A stretch of DNA of 64,000 bases from Velocimicrobium porci (GCF_009696045.1 NZ_VUMT01000014.1:1-64000); one strand, 5' to 3'; positions 52,650 to 62,803 are shown, numbered from the stretch's first letter. Notes: generated from the letters alone by a model not told the origin. Numbers and translations: made by a program.

Positions 52650-53407
52650 GATTTTTTACCTCCCATGTGATTAATCATGCTTGCAAGATAGCCGGCACCA
52701 AAACCGTTGTCAATATTTACAACACTGACACCGCTTGCACAGGAGTTTAACATTGCAAGCAGAGCAGAAAGACCACCAAAATTAGCGCCATATCCTACAC
52801 TAGTCGGAACGGCTATAACCGGACAGTCGGAAAGACCACCGATAATACTTGCTAAAGCTCCTTCCATTCCTGCAACGGCAATAATAACATTTGCATTTGT
52901 GATAAATTCCATATTGTGAAAAAGCCTTTGAACTCCGGATACTCCTACATCATAAAGTCGCAATACATGGTTTCCTAGTGCTTCTGCGGTCAAAGCGGCT
53001 TCTTCTGCTACGGGGATATCACTGGTACCGCCGGTTGCAATAACAATGGAACCGGACGCTGTATAGTTGATTTTGCGATTTACAATACCTATTTTAGATG
53101 TAGAATCATAAAAAAGCTGTAGTTTATCGCTTAAAAAATCGGCAGTTTGTTCTGACAATCGGGTAATGATAATATTAGTTTCGCCGTGCTTGTCCATGGA
53201 AGTGGCAATGCCAAGAATTTGCTCGGGGGTTTTACCCGCGCCATAGATAACTTCGCAAGTTCCTTGCCGTAATGAGCGATGGTGATCGACTTTCGCATAT
53301 CCAAGGTCTTCAAAAGGGCTTAGCTTTAATTTATTTAACGCCTCTTCTGGAGATAGGGTGTGCTCTTGTACTTTGACTAACAATTCAAAAATATCTTGTT
53401 GCTCCAT
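52646..53407 (-). CDS. larB: LarB (pyridinium-3,5-biscarboxylate mononucleotide synthase)
   Basis: 253 aa. AIR-carboxylase-like domain with IATGGTSDIPVAEEAALTAEALG, RLYDVGVSGVQRLF, GMEGALASIIGGL, PTSVGYGANFGG. LarB carboxylates and hydrolyses nicotinic acid adenine dinucleotide in the first step of the nickel-pincer cofactor. RBS on the minus strand TAGGAGTG. The sulfur-transfer gene larE is not adjacent. Confidence 0.92.
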   Translation of the reverse strand: MEQQDIFELLVKVQEHTLSPEEALNKLKLSPFEDLGYAKVDHHRSLRQGTCEVIYGAGKTPEQILGIATSMDKHGETNIIITRLSEQTADFLSDKLQLFYDSTSKIGIVNRKINYTASGSIVIATGGTSDIPVAEEAALTAEALGNHVLRLYDVGVSGVQRLFHNMEFITNANVIIAVAGMEGALASIIGGLSDCPVIAVPTSVGYGANFGGLSALLAMLNSCASGVSVVNIDNGFGAGYLASMINHMGGKKS

Positions 53408-53512
53408 TGTAATTCACTCCTAATATGAAAAGATATAGATATTGTAGCTTAAATATAGTATATTTTCAATTAGAGAGTTAAAGTTTAAAGAATCAATAGA
53501 AAGGAAAAAAAT

Positions 53513-54181
53513 ATGTCATTTGAATCAGTTCAGTTTGAAGGAATCTTATGTTTAAGAATTTTGGCAGCTTGTATATGTGGCTGCGTTGTTGGATATGAGC
53601 GTACGAATCGCTATAAAGAAGCGGGAATCCGAACACATGCAATTGTTGCGTTGGGAGCCGCAATGATTATGATAATTTCAAAATATGGTTTTTCTGATGT
53701 AAATTCTTATGATGCTGCGAGGGTTGCAGCGCAGATTGTGTCTGGAGTTGGTTTTTTAGGTGCAGGTATTATTTTTGTGAGAAATCAAAGCATCAGTGGT
53801 TTGACAACAGCAGCCGGAATCTGGGCAACTTCCGGTATTGGAATGGCAATTGGTGCAGGACTATATATTATAGGGGTCGTATCGACGGTTTTAATTTTAC
53901 TTGTTCAGGTAGTTATGCATCGGAAATTTTTTGTCACGAAAGAACCAATGAGGGAACATTTATATTTTGTAGTTGCTGATGGGGAGGAAGGAATTCATTA
54001 CATACAGAAAATTTTAAAAAAGCATCAGATTCAAGTTACCAATATAAAAATGGAACGTAAAAAAGAGAAAACAATTCAAATTGAAGTTGAAGTTATTGTT
54101 CCAGTGGCGTTGAATCAGATGCAGTTGTTAGAGCAGCTACTAAAACAGGATGTTATACTGTCTGTTCGCAGTGCAAAATAA
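53513..54181 (+). CDS. MgtC/SapB-family membrane protein
   Basis: 222 aa. Four or five membrane helices in about 1-145 (LRILAACICGCVVGYERTNRYKEAGIRTHAIVALGAAMIMI..., GVGFLGAGIIFVRNQSISGLTTAAGIWATSGIGMAIGAGLY) and a C-terminal ACT-like domain. RBS GAAAGGA. Related to magnesium/virulence MgtC proteins that influence F-ATPase or Mg homeostasis. Confidence 0.92.
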   Translation: MSFESVQFEGILCLRILAACICGCVVGYERTNRYKEAGIRTHAIVALGAAMIMIISKYGFSDVNSYDAARVAAQIVSGVGFLGAGIIFVRNQSISGLTTAAGIWATSGIGMAIGAGLYIIGVVSTVLILLVQVVMHRKFFVTKEPMREHLYFVVADGEEGIHYIQKILKKHQIQVTNIKMERKKEKTIQIEVEVIVPVALNQMQLLEQLLKQDVILSVRSAK

Positions 54182-54190
54182 GTTTGGAAA

Positions 54191-55204
54191 TTATAAATTG
54201 TCTTTGTACACACGCAGTACATTTTCATAAAAAATTTTGTCTGTCTGTGAGGAAGAAAAGCCGGCTTTTAAAAAGGAATCGTATAGCGTTGGCATAAAAG
54301 AAGCATCAGGAATATCATGATTGGTAGGAATTCCATCAAAATCGCTCCCTAATCCAAGACATTCGATTCCTCCAATATCAACAATATGTTTTGCGTGGTA
54401 AAGAATCCAATCATAAGAGTTTTCTGTAGCGGAATTTTTTTCAAAAAGAAAATCTTCACAGAAATTAAGTCCTGTAACACAGCCTCGATTTCCCATTGAT
54501 TGAATCATATCATCAGTCAGATTTCGTATATTAGGGCAGATTGCTCTGGAATTGGAATGACTTGCTACAAATGGTTTTTTTGTATTATGTAATACGTCGT
54601 AAAATCCGGCATCGGATAGATGGGAAACATCTATTATCATACCGAGCCGTTCCATTTCATCAAGAAATTCCAATCCCTTTTCTGTCAATCCATCGGTTGT
54701 ATTTGGCTTAGTAAAATCGGGAATGTTGGTTGCAGAATCAAATGTTAGATTTGGAAATCCAAGTTCATTTGGAAAATTCCATGTTAGCGTCAACATCCTG
54801 ACACCAAGCCGATATAGATTTCTTAAGTTTGCTAATTCACCCTTACATACTCCACCTTCCTCTACTGTCAAAAATGCAGATATTTTTCCGTTTTTTTCAT
54901 TGTTCATAATATCAGTGAATTTATAAACCGGAGCAAGAATATCCGTATTTTTCTTTAATTCTGTATAAAAAAGGTCTATTAAAAAGAGAACTTCTTCCAA
55001 GGGGTTTTTTGCTAAATGTTTTGCTTTTTCGCAATTTGGTTTTGAGTCTGCCTCTTGCAGCGGAACAAATAGAGCAAAATTCTGTAAATAATAATTTCCA
55101 CGTTTTAATTTTTCAATATCGATGTGAAGAGCGTTTTTTCTTAAAACGGCATCTTGAGTTCCCAATTCAGAAATTGTATCGCAGTGCATATCAATTACTT
55201 TCAT
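54191..55204 (-). CDS. Membrane dipeptidase-like peptidase (M19)
   Basis: 337 aa from ATG 55204; the longer frame to 55411 would add a non-family hydrophobic stretch. Metal ligands: KVIDMHCDT (HxD), EGG in LTVEEGGVCKG, and SHSN in KPFVASHSNSRAICPN. The LGLGSDFDGI motif is also canonical. Cleaves dipeptides, often D-Ala-containing. No clear RBS. Confidence 0.92.
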   Translation of the reverse strand: MKVIDMHCDTISELGTQDAVLRKNALHIDIEKLKRGNYYLQNFALFVPLQEADSKPNCEKAKHLAKNPLEEVLFLIDLFYTELKKNTDILAPVYKFTDIMNNEKNGKISAFLTVEEGGVCKGELANLRNLYRLGVRMLTLTWNFPNELGFPNLTFDSATNIPDFTKPNTTDGLTEKGLEFLDEMERLGMIIDVSHLSDAGFYDVLHNTKKPFVASHSNSRAICPNIRNLTDDMIQSMGNRGCVTGLNFCEDFLFEKNSATENSYDWILYHAKHIVDIGGIECLGLGSDFDGIPTNHDIPDASFMPTLYDSFLKAGFSSSQTDKIFYENVLRVYKDNL

Positions 55205-55364
55205 ATTTTTATCCAATCCAATCTGTTTTTTTATTATTATAACATGTATGAAGATAGAAAAGAAAATATTATAACAAAAAATATGAAAAAAGAAAATTGA
55301 CAAAAAAGGTTGCATCAGATAGAATTTTGTAATAAAAGAAAGATTCTTTGAAAGGAAAAGACAA

Positions 55365-57173
55365 TTGCGAAATACTATTCGAAAGATAATATTTGTCATT
55401 TGTACCTTCATGGTTCTTTTTTTGTTTTTTCAGACAAAAGATTATTCTGGAAGTCCATATAAGTGGACAAGAGCAGAGAACGTTGACTTTTCTGATGCAT
55501 GGCAGGTGCAAATCGATGGAAAAAAGGAAACTTATAAAGCGAATTTTCCCAAAATTATTGAAGATGTAGAACCGAATCAATGGATTATTCTTCGAAAGAG
55601 GATAGAAAAGGAAAATAAATATTCCAAACCATATCTCATGGTAGGAAGTTCCCAACAAGAGTTTGTCGTTGATTTGGATGGAGAACATCTGTATTCAATG
55701 GAAGGAATGAAACGAATTAATTATGGAAGAACGAGTGGACTTGGCTGGTTTTTAATTAAAATGCCTAAAAATTGTGAAGGAAAGGAAATTCAGATTCGAA
55801 TTCGTTCTTCGTATAAGGAAACTTCTGGTGCGATATCTCAAATATATTTTGGCAATAAAAGTGATTTAATGTACGAATTATTTACATTATCCAATAAGGA
55901 GTTAATTGTAGGTAGTTTTTTATTTTTATTGGCAATTATTATATTTTCTCTGAGTGCTCATTTCTGGAAAGTTTCACGTTATTTTTGTTTGGGAAGTATT
56001 TATTTAGGGTTACTTATTTTGGCACTTGCTATTTTTATTTTAGTAGAGAGCCAAGGATTAGTATTTTTTTTCTTTAATTATGCTTTTGACTATTATGCAG
56101 AATTTATTGCATTATTTTTATTTCCGGTTTTTATTTATCGTTTTATTTATTACTTTTATCAGTTGAAATGTAGTAAGAAAATTTGGAGGCTAGGTGAATT
56201 TCATTTTATTTTCTTTTTTCTTGCATTGTTAGGCCAGGTTACTGGAATTACAGACTTTTTTACTTTGCAATGGATTCTTTTAGGTTGCTTTGGAATAACA
56301 CTATTAATGAGTTGCTATTTTCTTTTGAGAGAAATTGCAAAAAATAAGAAATTGGTAACTATTGTTTCATGGCTTGTACTTATTATTTTATTAATTGTGT
56401 TTAATTCCTTTATATTTGCTGAAAAGACTGAGGTTGCAATTTATGATTTGTTATTGTTTATAGTGATTGCATTTATATTTTATTTTCTACTCAGTTTCTT
56501 TTATGAATTAAGTAAGTTATTTAAAATTCGTGTGGATAATGAGATTTTGAAAGAACAGATTAAACAGCATAAAACTCATTATGACAGATTGCAGCAAGAG
56601 AAGGATAGGTTACGTAGAGTCCATCATGATATGAAATACCAATGGTTTACTTTAGAGCATTTATTAAATGAGTCGGGTGAACGGGCGAAGGAATATTTAA
56701 CAACAGTTGTAGACAGTTTTAAAGTAACAAAATCTCACGTTGATACAGGAAATTATCTTTTAGATGCTATTTTGACAGAAAAGCTAGAAAAGGCAAATTC
56801 AATGGGGATAGAACCCAAAATGGAGATTATGATAAAAAAAGAATTACAAATAGAATTAACAGATTGTAGTATTTTATTTGGGAATCTTTTGGACAATGCA
56901 CTAGAAGCACTAGAAAAATTAGAGAAAGAAAAGCGTTTATTAGATATTCATATTTTGACAAAGAAGAATTTGTTCATTATTAAAATAAAAAATTCTTATA
57001 ATGGGATGGTTAAAAAGGTTGGAAATCGTTATATGACTACAAAAAAAGAAAAAGACTTTCATGGAATTGGCTTGGAGAGTATACGGCAAATTGTAAAAAA
57101 ATATGATGGTGAATTCGAAATTTTTTATGATGAACAATATTTTTGTGTTGAAATTATACTATATGGAGTGTAA
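55365..57173 (+). CDS. GHKL sensor kinase with extracellular domain and 7-TM region
   Basis: 602 aa from TTG 55365 (AAAGGA eight bases upstream). Signal/TM (about 4-22), β-rich extracellular domain (about 25-180, 7TMR-DISM-like: RAENVDFSDAWQVQIDG...), then about seven TM helices (about 185-385), coiled coil, H-box VHHDMKYQWFTLEHLL, N-box GNLLDNALEAL and GHKL end GIGLESIRQIVKKYDG. It is followed 8 bp later by its LytTR partner. The extracellular domain suggests sensing of a carbohydrate or small ligand. Confidence 0.88.
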   Translation: MRNTIRKIIFVICTFMVLFLFFQTKDYSGSPYKWTRAENVDFSDAWQVQIDGKKETYKANFPKIIEDVEPNQWIILRKRIEKENKYSKPYLMVGSSQQEFVVDLDGEHLYSMEGMKRINYGRTSGLGWFLIKMPKNCEGKEIQIRIRSSYKETSGAISQIYFGNKSDLMYELFTLSNKELIVGSFLFLLAIIIFSLSAHFWKVSRYFCLGSIYLGLLILALAIFILVESQGLVFFFFNYAFDYYAEFIALFLFPVFIYRFIYYFYQLKCSKKIWRLGEFHFIFFFLALLGQVTGITDFFTLQWILLGCFGITLLMSCYFLLREIAKNKKLVTIVSWLVLIILLIVFNSFIFAEKTEVAIYDLLLFIVIAFIFYFLLSFFYELSKLFKIRVDNEILKEQIKQHKTHYDRLQQEKDRLRRVHHDMKYQWFTLEHLLNESGERAKEYLTTVVDSFKVTKSHVDTGNYLLDAILTEKLEKANSMGIEPKMEIMIKKELQIELTDCSILFGNLLDNALEALEKLEKEKRLLDIHILTKKNLFIIKIKNSYNGMVKKVGNRYMTTKKEKDFHGIGLESIRQIVKKYDGEFEIFYDEQYFCVEIILYGV

Positions 57174-57181
57174 GAGGGGGT

Positions 57182-57907
57182 ATGGATATGATTTCTATTT
57201 GTATTTGTGATGATAATATAGAATTTTTAGAGTATTTTAAAAAAATGCTAATTTTAGCTATGAAAGAGCTTGATGTGGAGTTTGTTGTTGAATGTTATAC
57301 AGATGCAAAACAGTTGCTATTTGAGCTTGATGAATTAAATAAGAAAATAGACATTTATTTTTTAGATATTCTTATTAAAGAGGAAAATGGAATTCAATTG
57401 GCAAGAGAAATTAGAAAAAGAAGCCAAATAGAACAGATAATATTTTTTTCTATGAATAAAGAATATGTGTTTGACTGTTTTGACGTTATGCCGTTGCATT
57501 ATTTACTAAAAGAACAACTGACATTGGAGGATTTAAAAGAAGTTTTAAATAAAGCTATTTCAATTGTTAATGAAAATAAGAAAAAGTTATTTCGCTTTAA
57601 AAAAGGTCATTCATTTTTTCAGATACCATTGAATGAAATTTTATATTTCGAAGTTATGAATCGTGTTGTTACAATACATATGAAAGGAAGGAATGAGGAA
57701 TTTTATTCTACTATGGAACAAATTGAAGAAAAAATAGATGATGAATGTTTTGTAAGAGTTCATCGCTCTTTCTTAGTAAATATGAATTGGGTCGATCGAA
57801 TCGAGAGAAACAAAGTTTCTATGTTTAATGAGGAAGTGATACCGATTGGTGCAAAATATTCAAAAAATGTTAAAAACTATATGAAATTGTTGCTGGAAAA
57901 AATGTGA
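57182..57907 (+). CDS. LytTR-family response regulator
   Basis: 241 aa. Receiver with CDD at 9-11 and phosphoacceptor D62 in DIYFLDILIKEENGIQ; the usual K is in YLLKEQL rather than LKPI. LytTR domain with ILYFEVMNRVVTIHM and CFVRVHRSFLVNMNWV. RBS AGAGGGGG. A terminator follows; the next transcript carries tandem repeats upstream that fit a LytTR site. Confidence 0.9.
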   Translation: MDMISICICDDNIEFLEYFKKMLILAMKELDVEFVVECYTDAKQLLFELDELNKKIDIYFLDILIKEENGIQLAREIRKRSQIEQIIFFSMNKEYVFDCFDVMPLHYLLKEQLTLEDLKEVLNKAISIVNENKKKLFRFKKGHSFFQIPLNEILYFEVMNRVVTIHMKGRNEEFYSTMEQIEEKIDDECFVRVHRSFLVNMNWVDRIERNKVSMFNEEVIPIGAKYSKNVKNYMKLLLEKM

Positions 57908-57911
57908 ATTT

Positions 57912-57959
57912 AATGCTACTGCTAAAAACCTTCGAAGGCTTTTAGCAGTAGCATTTTTC
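57912..57959 (+). terminator. Strong terminator after the LytTR regulator
   Basis: ATGCTACTGCTAAAA/TTTTAGCAGTAGCAT with inner CCTTCGAAGG, then TTTTTC. Confidence 0.92.
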
Positions 57960-58006
57960 AATATACTTTAGTATTGGGAGCTTAAATATAAGAAATTTTA
58001 GTAAAG

Positions 58007-58043
58007 TGCTTATTTACAACAATTTTTTGCTTATTTACAACAA
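58007..58043 (+). promoter_or_regulatory. Tandem 16-bp direct repeat, predicted LytTR binding site
   Basis: tgcttatttacaacaa occurs at 58007-58022 and again, unchanged, at 58028-58043: 21-bp periodicity (two helical turns), as for AgrA-type paired LytTR sites. It lies about 215 bp upstream of the 913-aa gene and just after the operon of a LytTR regulator. Confidence 0.65.
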
Positions 58044-58256
58044 GATTGAGAACAACTAGGAATTTTAATGATATGATTATTAAAGTTTAAAGTCAAAATA
58101 AAAGTATAATTTTGATTTATTTGTAAAACATCGGAAAAGAATTGGGCAAGAAGGAGTGATTTAAAGTATAGTTACGTAGAGTATGATTTTATTAAAAAAG
58201 AGATAACTGTGAAATGGTTTTGTAAGAAGAAATGGAAATTTATAAGGAGAAGTGGA

Positions 58257-60998
58257 ATGAAAAAGAATAGAATATTAAATTTAATTGTTTTTATGCTCAT
58301 ATGCAGTTTTTTAATCGGGGATTTATCAAAGTTTGCAAGTGCAAGTGAGTATAGTGGAAAGACAATTCAAATAACAAAAAAAGATTTAAAAAATGGAAAG
58401 ATTACAATAAAAAATAAAAATGTAAAATCAATCGTAATTAATAAAAATGTAAAAAAAGCAACAATACAGCTTACGAATGTTAAAGTATCGAAGGATATTG
58501 TTTTTGAACAAGGAAATTATACATTAAAATCATCCAAATCAGAAATTGATTGTATTCAGATAGCTGAAAAAAATTCAAAGATTAAACTAGATCAAAAAGC
58601 TAACTTAAATAGCAGAAATTTAACAATAAAAGCAAAAGATAGCGTGTCTGGAAATCTTGAATTTTTAAATTATAAGCAAAAGATTAATTTAGAATTAGGG
58701 AAAAAATCAGATATTAAAATTAAAATTGGAACTCAACAAAAGGCAGAAATGGTAATTAAAAAGGCAGATGTGACTTCAAAACTAAGTGTTACTGGAACTG
58801 ATTCTAAAGCAAAATTAAAGAAAATAGTTTTGGAGAAACCACTTTCACTTTCTGTTGAGATGAAGACGGAATTACTTCAGGTAAAAGAAGGTGCAAAGAA
58901 AGCAGTAATTGAAATTAATAATATGGTTGATGAGGTTCAGAATAATTATAATGCTGAGATTAAAGATAATACAAAAAAAGATGAACCTAAAGAAGATACA
59001 GAAAATAAAAAAGAAGATGATAAGAATACACAAAATCCACCTCAAAATGGAAACGGAAATATGCCTTCAATACCTCAAGAAGGGGGCGGAAGTGGTTCTT
59101 CAAACGGTGGTAGCGGTGGAAGCTCCTCTTCAAATGGTGGTGGAAGTTCTTCTTCTGGCTCAGGAAGTGTTAGTAAGAAGGTAGAGTCAGTGAAACTAAG
59201 TGGAAATAGCGAGATTGACGTAGATGATGCAACTACAGAAATTTCTGTTCAATATTTTCCTTATGATGCAGGTAACAAAGCAGTTGAATGGAAAGTAATA
59301 AGTGGAGAAGAAAATGTAAAGATTATTTCCGCTGATTATAATAAGGCAACTATAAAAGCTTTAAATAACGGAAGCTATATATTACAGGCAGTAGTCAAAA
59401 ATGATTCCTCCATTTTAGCGGAGATTTCCGGAAAAGTAAAAAATCAGAAGGTTTCTTTAGCAAAAGACAGCATGGGAATTGCAGGAGAGAGTGAGATATC
59501 AGGCTTAGAAAAAGGATTTGGATATATATTAGAAAGTGAAGAGGAATATGTTGCAGTAGAAGCGAGTGGTTTAGCACTCAAAGGTTATAAAACGAAGGAA
59601 GAAGCGATAAAAAATACTGGGATTTTGTTTAATGATAAAATTGTACATGTTGACAACGGAAAAGTTTATAAGGTAGTGCAAATTAATTCTGATGAATTGT
59701 TAAAAAAGCGTTATGAAATTTATATGGCAATTAAAAAAGAAGAGTTGTCAATTTTGAATTATTTAGAAGTTCAAAAGTTAGCAGGTGAATTAATAATAGA
59801 GATAACAGGAAAAGAAGAGTCAAGTAAAGATGAAACAAAAGACGAATGGAAAAAAAGAAAGGAAGAAATTGAAAAGAAAGAAAAATCCTTCAATGATAAA
59901 TATGAAGAATTAAAAATGGTAGCTGATAAAATTATTGATGAGTTGAATTCCTTATATAATAAGATAGATACATATGGAAAGTTAGAATTAAATGAAGCGA
60001 AAGAAATTCTGACTCAGATAGATTTAAAGAAAAAGGAACTTTCAGAGGATCTAATTAGGATGAATATAAATCCTGAAGACGAGGGAAAATGCGAGACTTT
60101 AGAGAGAGAAATAAAAGAATTTGAAGAAGTTGCAAATCGCCATATTAGTATCAAACTAGACGAAAAAGGAATTGTATCTATTGAACCAGTATTTGAAGAC
60201 TTGGAGTTCTACTTGATAAAAAAATTGGATGAAGATAATCAACATTCGGTTGCAAAGGTAACATTACAGGAAGGAAACAATCAGATATCAATGTTACAAG
60301 AAATGAGAAAAAATGGAGTTGCGAAATATTTTGTAATAGGTGAAAAACATTTTACATACTTAAAAGCTTTTGTGGTTGAATCGAATGAACAGGAAGTAAA
60401 AAAGTTAGAAAATGATTTGGGTCTTCTCAAATTAGATGGACAGAATTTTGATGTAAAGGAGGAAAGTTCAGGTAAGATACGTATTAATCTTGAAGAAGGA
60501 ACTTTAGAATGGGATAAAATTGAAAATGCAGATTTTTATGAGGTATATGCAGATTTTACAATTGGTAGTGTACCAGGGGTTATAGGAAAATATTACTTAA
60601 ATCCTACTAATTTAAATGATCATAAAGATGTTAGCAATATTGAAAATGAAAGTAGTTATTCTGTCCTTGAAGTAAAAGATAATAAGAGTGTGCTGGGAAA
60701 TGACCAAAATGGTAAAAGAATACTTTGTGCAAGAAATTTAAAAGAACCCAAATTAGATTTAAAAGAATTGGTAATAGTTGGAAAATACTATTCATCAGAT
60801 TGGAAAGATAGTTTGGATGATGGAATGTGTATAAGTTTGTCTATTGTTCCTAGAAAGCTAGAAGGATTGTATGTAAGTGAACTTCAAAACATGTATGATC
60901 ATACGGATGCACTTACTGGAATTAATGTATTTATGAATAACTTTTTTGTATCCGATTATATGTCTAAAATTTTAAAAGTTGAACTTCCAACAAAATAA
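58257..60998 (+). CDS. Large secreted modular protein, possible adhesin
   Basis: 913 aa from ATG 58257 (AAGGAG seven bases upstream). Signal peptide (1-33, ...SKFASASE). Region of short β-repeats (about 35-210) with Lys/Asn/Ile-rich strands; acidic linker (about 225-265); Gly/Ser linker (about 280-310); an Ig-like domain (about 315-385); coiled coil (about 515-630); a β-rich C-terminus. No LPXTG or SLH motif, so its attachment is unknown. Alone in its transcript, it is probably controlled by the upstream LytTR site. Terminator downstream. Confidence 0.8.
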   Translation: MKKNRILNLIVFMLICSFLIGDLSKFASASEYSGKTIQITKKDLKNGKITIKNKNVKSIVINKNVKKATIQLTNVKVSKDIVFEQGNYTLKSSKSEIDCIQIAEKNSKIKLDQKANLNSRNLTIKAKDSVSGNLEFLNYKQKINLELGKKSDIKIKIGTQQKAEMVIKKADVTSKLSVTGTDSKAKLKKIVLEKPLSLSVEMKTELLQVKEGAKKAVIEINNMVDEVQNNYNAEIKDNTKKDEPKEDTENKKEDDKNTQNPPQNGNGNMPSIPQEGGGSGSSNGGSGGSSSSNGGGSSSSGSGSVSKKVESVKLSGNSEIDVDDATTEISVQYFPYDAGNKAVEWKVISGEENVKIISADYNKATIKALNNGSYILQAVVKNDSSILAEISGKVKNQKVSLAKDSMGIAGESEISGLEKGFGYILESEEEYVAVEASGLALKGYKTKEEAIKNTGILFNDKIVHVDNGKVYKVVQINSDELLKKRYEIYMAIKKEELSILNYLEVQKLAGELIIEITGKEESSKDETKDEWKKRKEEIEKKEKSFNDKYEELKMVADKIIDELNSLYNKIDTYGKLELNEAKEILTQIDLKKKELSEDLIRMNINPEDEGKCETLEREIKEFEEVANRHISIKLDEKGIVSIEPVFEDLEFYLIKKLDEDNQHSVAKVTLQEGNNQISMLQEMRKNGVAKYFVIGEKHFTYLKAFVVESNEQEVKKLENDLGLLKLDGQNFDVKEESSGKIRINLEEGTLEWDKIENADFYEVYADFTIGSVPGVIGKYYLNPTNLNDHKDVSNIENESSYSVLEVKDNKSVLGNDQNGKRILCARNLKEPKLDLKELVIVGKYYSSDWKDSLDDGMCISLSIVPRKLEGLYVSELQNMYDHTDALTGINVFMNNFFVSDYMSKILKVELPTK

Positions 60999-61017
60999 TT
61001 ATAAAAATATATTGTAA

Positions 61018-61063
61018 TAGAGGAACTAGAGTGTTGTTGTAAATTAGTTCCTCTAAGTTTTTC
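61018..61063 (+). terminator. Terminator after the 913-aa gene
   Basis: AGAGGAACTA/TAGTTCCTCT then AAGTTTTTC. Confidence 0.85.
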
Positions 61064-61147
61064 AGATATTGAGGAATTAGTAAATCTGAACTAAGTCTTA
61101 AATCAGAAAGAACGATTGAGAACGAAGAAAATGGAGAAGAAATTAAA

Positions 61148-62803
61148 GTGGAGAAGAATATAAGGAATAAAAATATAGAAAAAAAGATACAGCTTATTTC
61201 TAAGGTGTGTGGTGCGATTGCTTTGATAATAGGTATACTTTCTACTATAAACATTGCGAATTTGTGTGTGGGTATCAATGAAGCAAATAATTTAATCAAA
61301 GAAATATCAATTGAGATAGATATGGTTAAGGAAACATTGCTTAAAATAGATTCTTCCGTTCAGCAGAGTTTCCTGACAGATAGTAGGGAAGAAAAGAATG
61401 AAAAATTAAAAGAAGTTTCAGAATATCTGAACGATCTGCAGCCTATAATAGAACGCGCGGAATCAGAAAAAATAGTGAGTGACTTTCAAACTATAAAATC
61501 CTTAACAAAAGATATTACGAGTAGTTATCGTACTGATGATGTTAATTGGGAAAGTTATAATAATCAGTATAAGGATAGCTTAAAACCAATTATAGATAGT
61601 TTCATTGAAAAACTTGCGAGTGTTAAGAATCAGAAAAGTGAAATACTAAAGAACAATTCCATGAGATTAATTGTTATTGCATTATTCACAATATTAATTG
61701 AAGTTATTGGATCCATTATTTTTATAGTGGTTTCCATACGGTTACGGAAAAGAGTAACAAAGACAATTTTAGATCCGATACAGGAAGTGAATGAAGCAAT
61801 TAAGAATTTGTCGAATGGAAATTTTTCCGTAGAATTAAATTATCAGAGTAAGGATGAGATTGGAGTAATCTGTGACGATATCAGGAATAGCTTTAAAAAG
61901 TTAAATTATGCAATTCAATATATCACGGACTCGCTGGATACAATAGCAGCCGGGGATTTGACTGGAGTTTATACAGAAGAGCTTCCTGGAGACCTGAGTG
62001 TTATCGTAAACGCGATTAAGACATTGAATTCCGGCTTTAACAGTACACTCAGTGACATGCAGAGGCAATCTATGCAGATAGCTGCAGGTGCATCGCAGGT
62101 AGCAAATAGTTCACAGGACTTGGCAGAAAACACAACAGAACAAGCGGAAAGTCTGGATAATTTGCAGCAATTGTCAGATGAGATAGAAGACCATACAAGA
62201 AAGGCAGGAAATAGAATACAGACAGCGAAAGAAGTTTTAGAGAAGTTAGTTGCTACAATGAAGCAATCTTCCGGTGAGATAGAAAATCTAAAGACATCTA
62301 TGCAGGATATTACAATGGCGTCTAAAGATATTCAAGGTATCAGTGGTCAGATGGGGAACATAGCAAACCAGATTAACTTACTTTCTTTAAATGCATCAAT
62401 TGAAGCTGCCCGGGCTGGTGAAGCAGGGAGAGGCTTTGCGGTAGTGGCAGGTGAAATTGGACAACTTGCAAGTCAGTCGGCAGAAGCTGTTGACAATACC
62501 CGAGAATCGCTGGAAAGCTCTATTAGATATGCAGAAAATGGTAGTAATGCAGTTACTGGTATTATAGCATCTTTTGATGAGGTAATGAGTGGTGTAGAAA
62601 GCATTGGTTCAGAGATGGCACGGGTTGTAGAAGCATCGCAAAAGCAGATAAAAGCGATTAAAAATATGGACGAGAGGATTCGAGAGATAGCAGATAGTAC
62701 GCAGAGTAATTCTGCTAATAGCGAAGAGAGTGCTGCTGTCAGTGAAGAGCTGAATGCCAGCATAGATAATATTAATGAATTGATTCAGAGCTTTAAAATT
62801 TAA
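61148..62803 (+). CDS. Methyl-accepting chemotaxis protein
   Basis: 551 aa from GTG 61148 (GGAG at 11 bases). TM1 about 17-37, extracellular helical bundle (about 40-170), TM2 about 172-198, HAMP, then a coiled signalling domain with the conserved tip NLLSLNASIEAARAGEAG. Relatively short signalling arm with a second HAMP-like segment (about 240-300). No CheA/CheW adjacent. Intergenic region to the next gene (62804-62904) has a weak CCCGT/ACGGG pair, not certain to be a terminator. Confidence 0.92.
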   Translation: MEKNIRNKNIEKKIQLISKVCGAIALIIGILSTINIANLCVGINEANNLIKEISIEIDMVKETLLKIDSSVQQSFLTDSREEKNEKLKEVSEYLNDLQPIIERAESEKIVSDFQTIKSLTKDITSSYRTDDVNWESYNNQYKDSLKPIIDSFIEKLASVKNQKSEILKNNSMRLIVIALFTILIEVIGSIIFIVVSIRLRKRVTKTILDPIQEVNEAIKNLSNGNFSVELNYQSKDEIGVICDDIRNSFKKLNYAIQYITDSLDTIAAGDLTGVYTEELPGDLSVIVNAIKTLNSGFNSTLSDMQRQSMQIAAGASQVANSSQDLAENTTEQAESLDNLQQLSDEIEDHTRKAGNRIQTAKEVLEKLVATMKQSSGEIENLKTSMQDITMASKDIQGISGQMGNIANQINLLSLNASIEAARAGEAGRGFAVVAGEIGQLASQSAEAVDNTRESLESSIRYAENGSNAVTGIIASFDEVMSGVESIGSEMARVVEASQKQIKAIKNMDERIREIADSTQSNSANSEESAAVSEELNASIDNINELIQSFKI

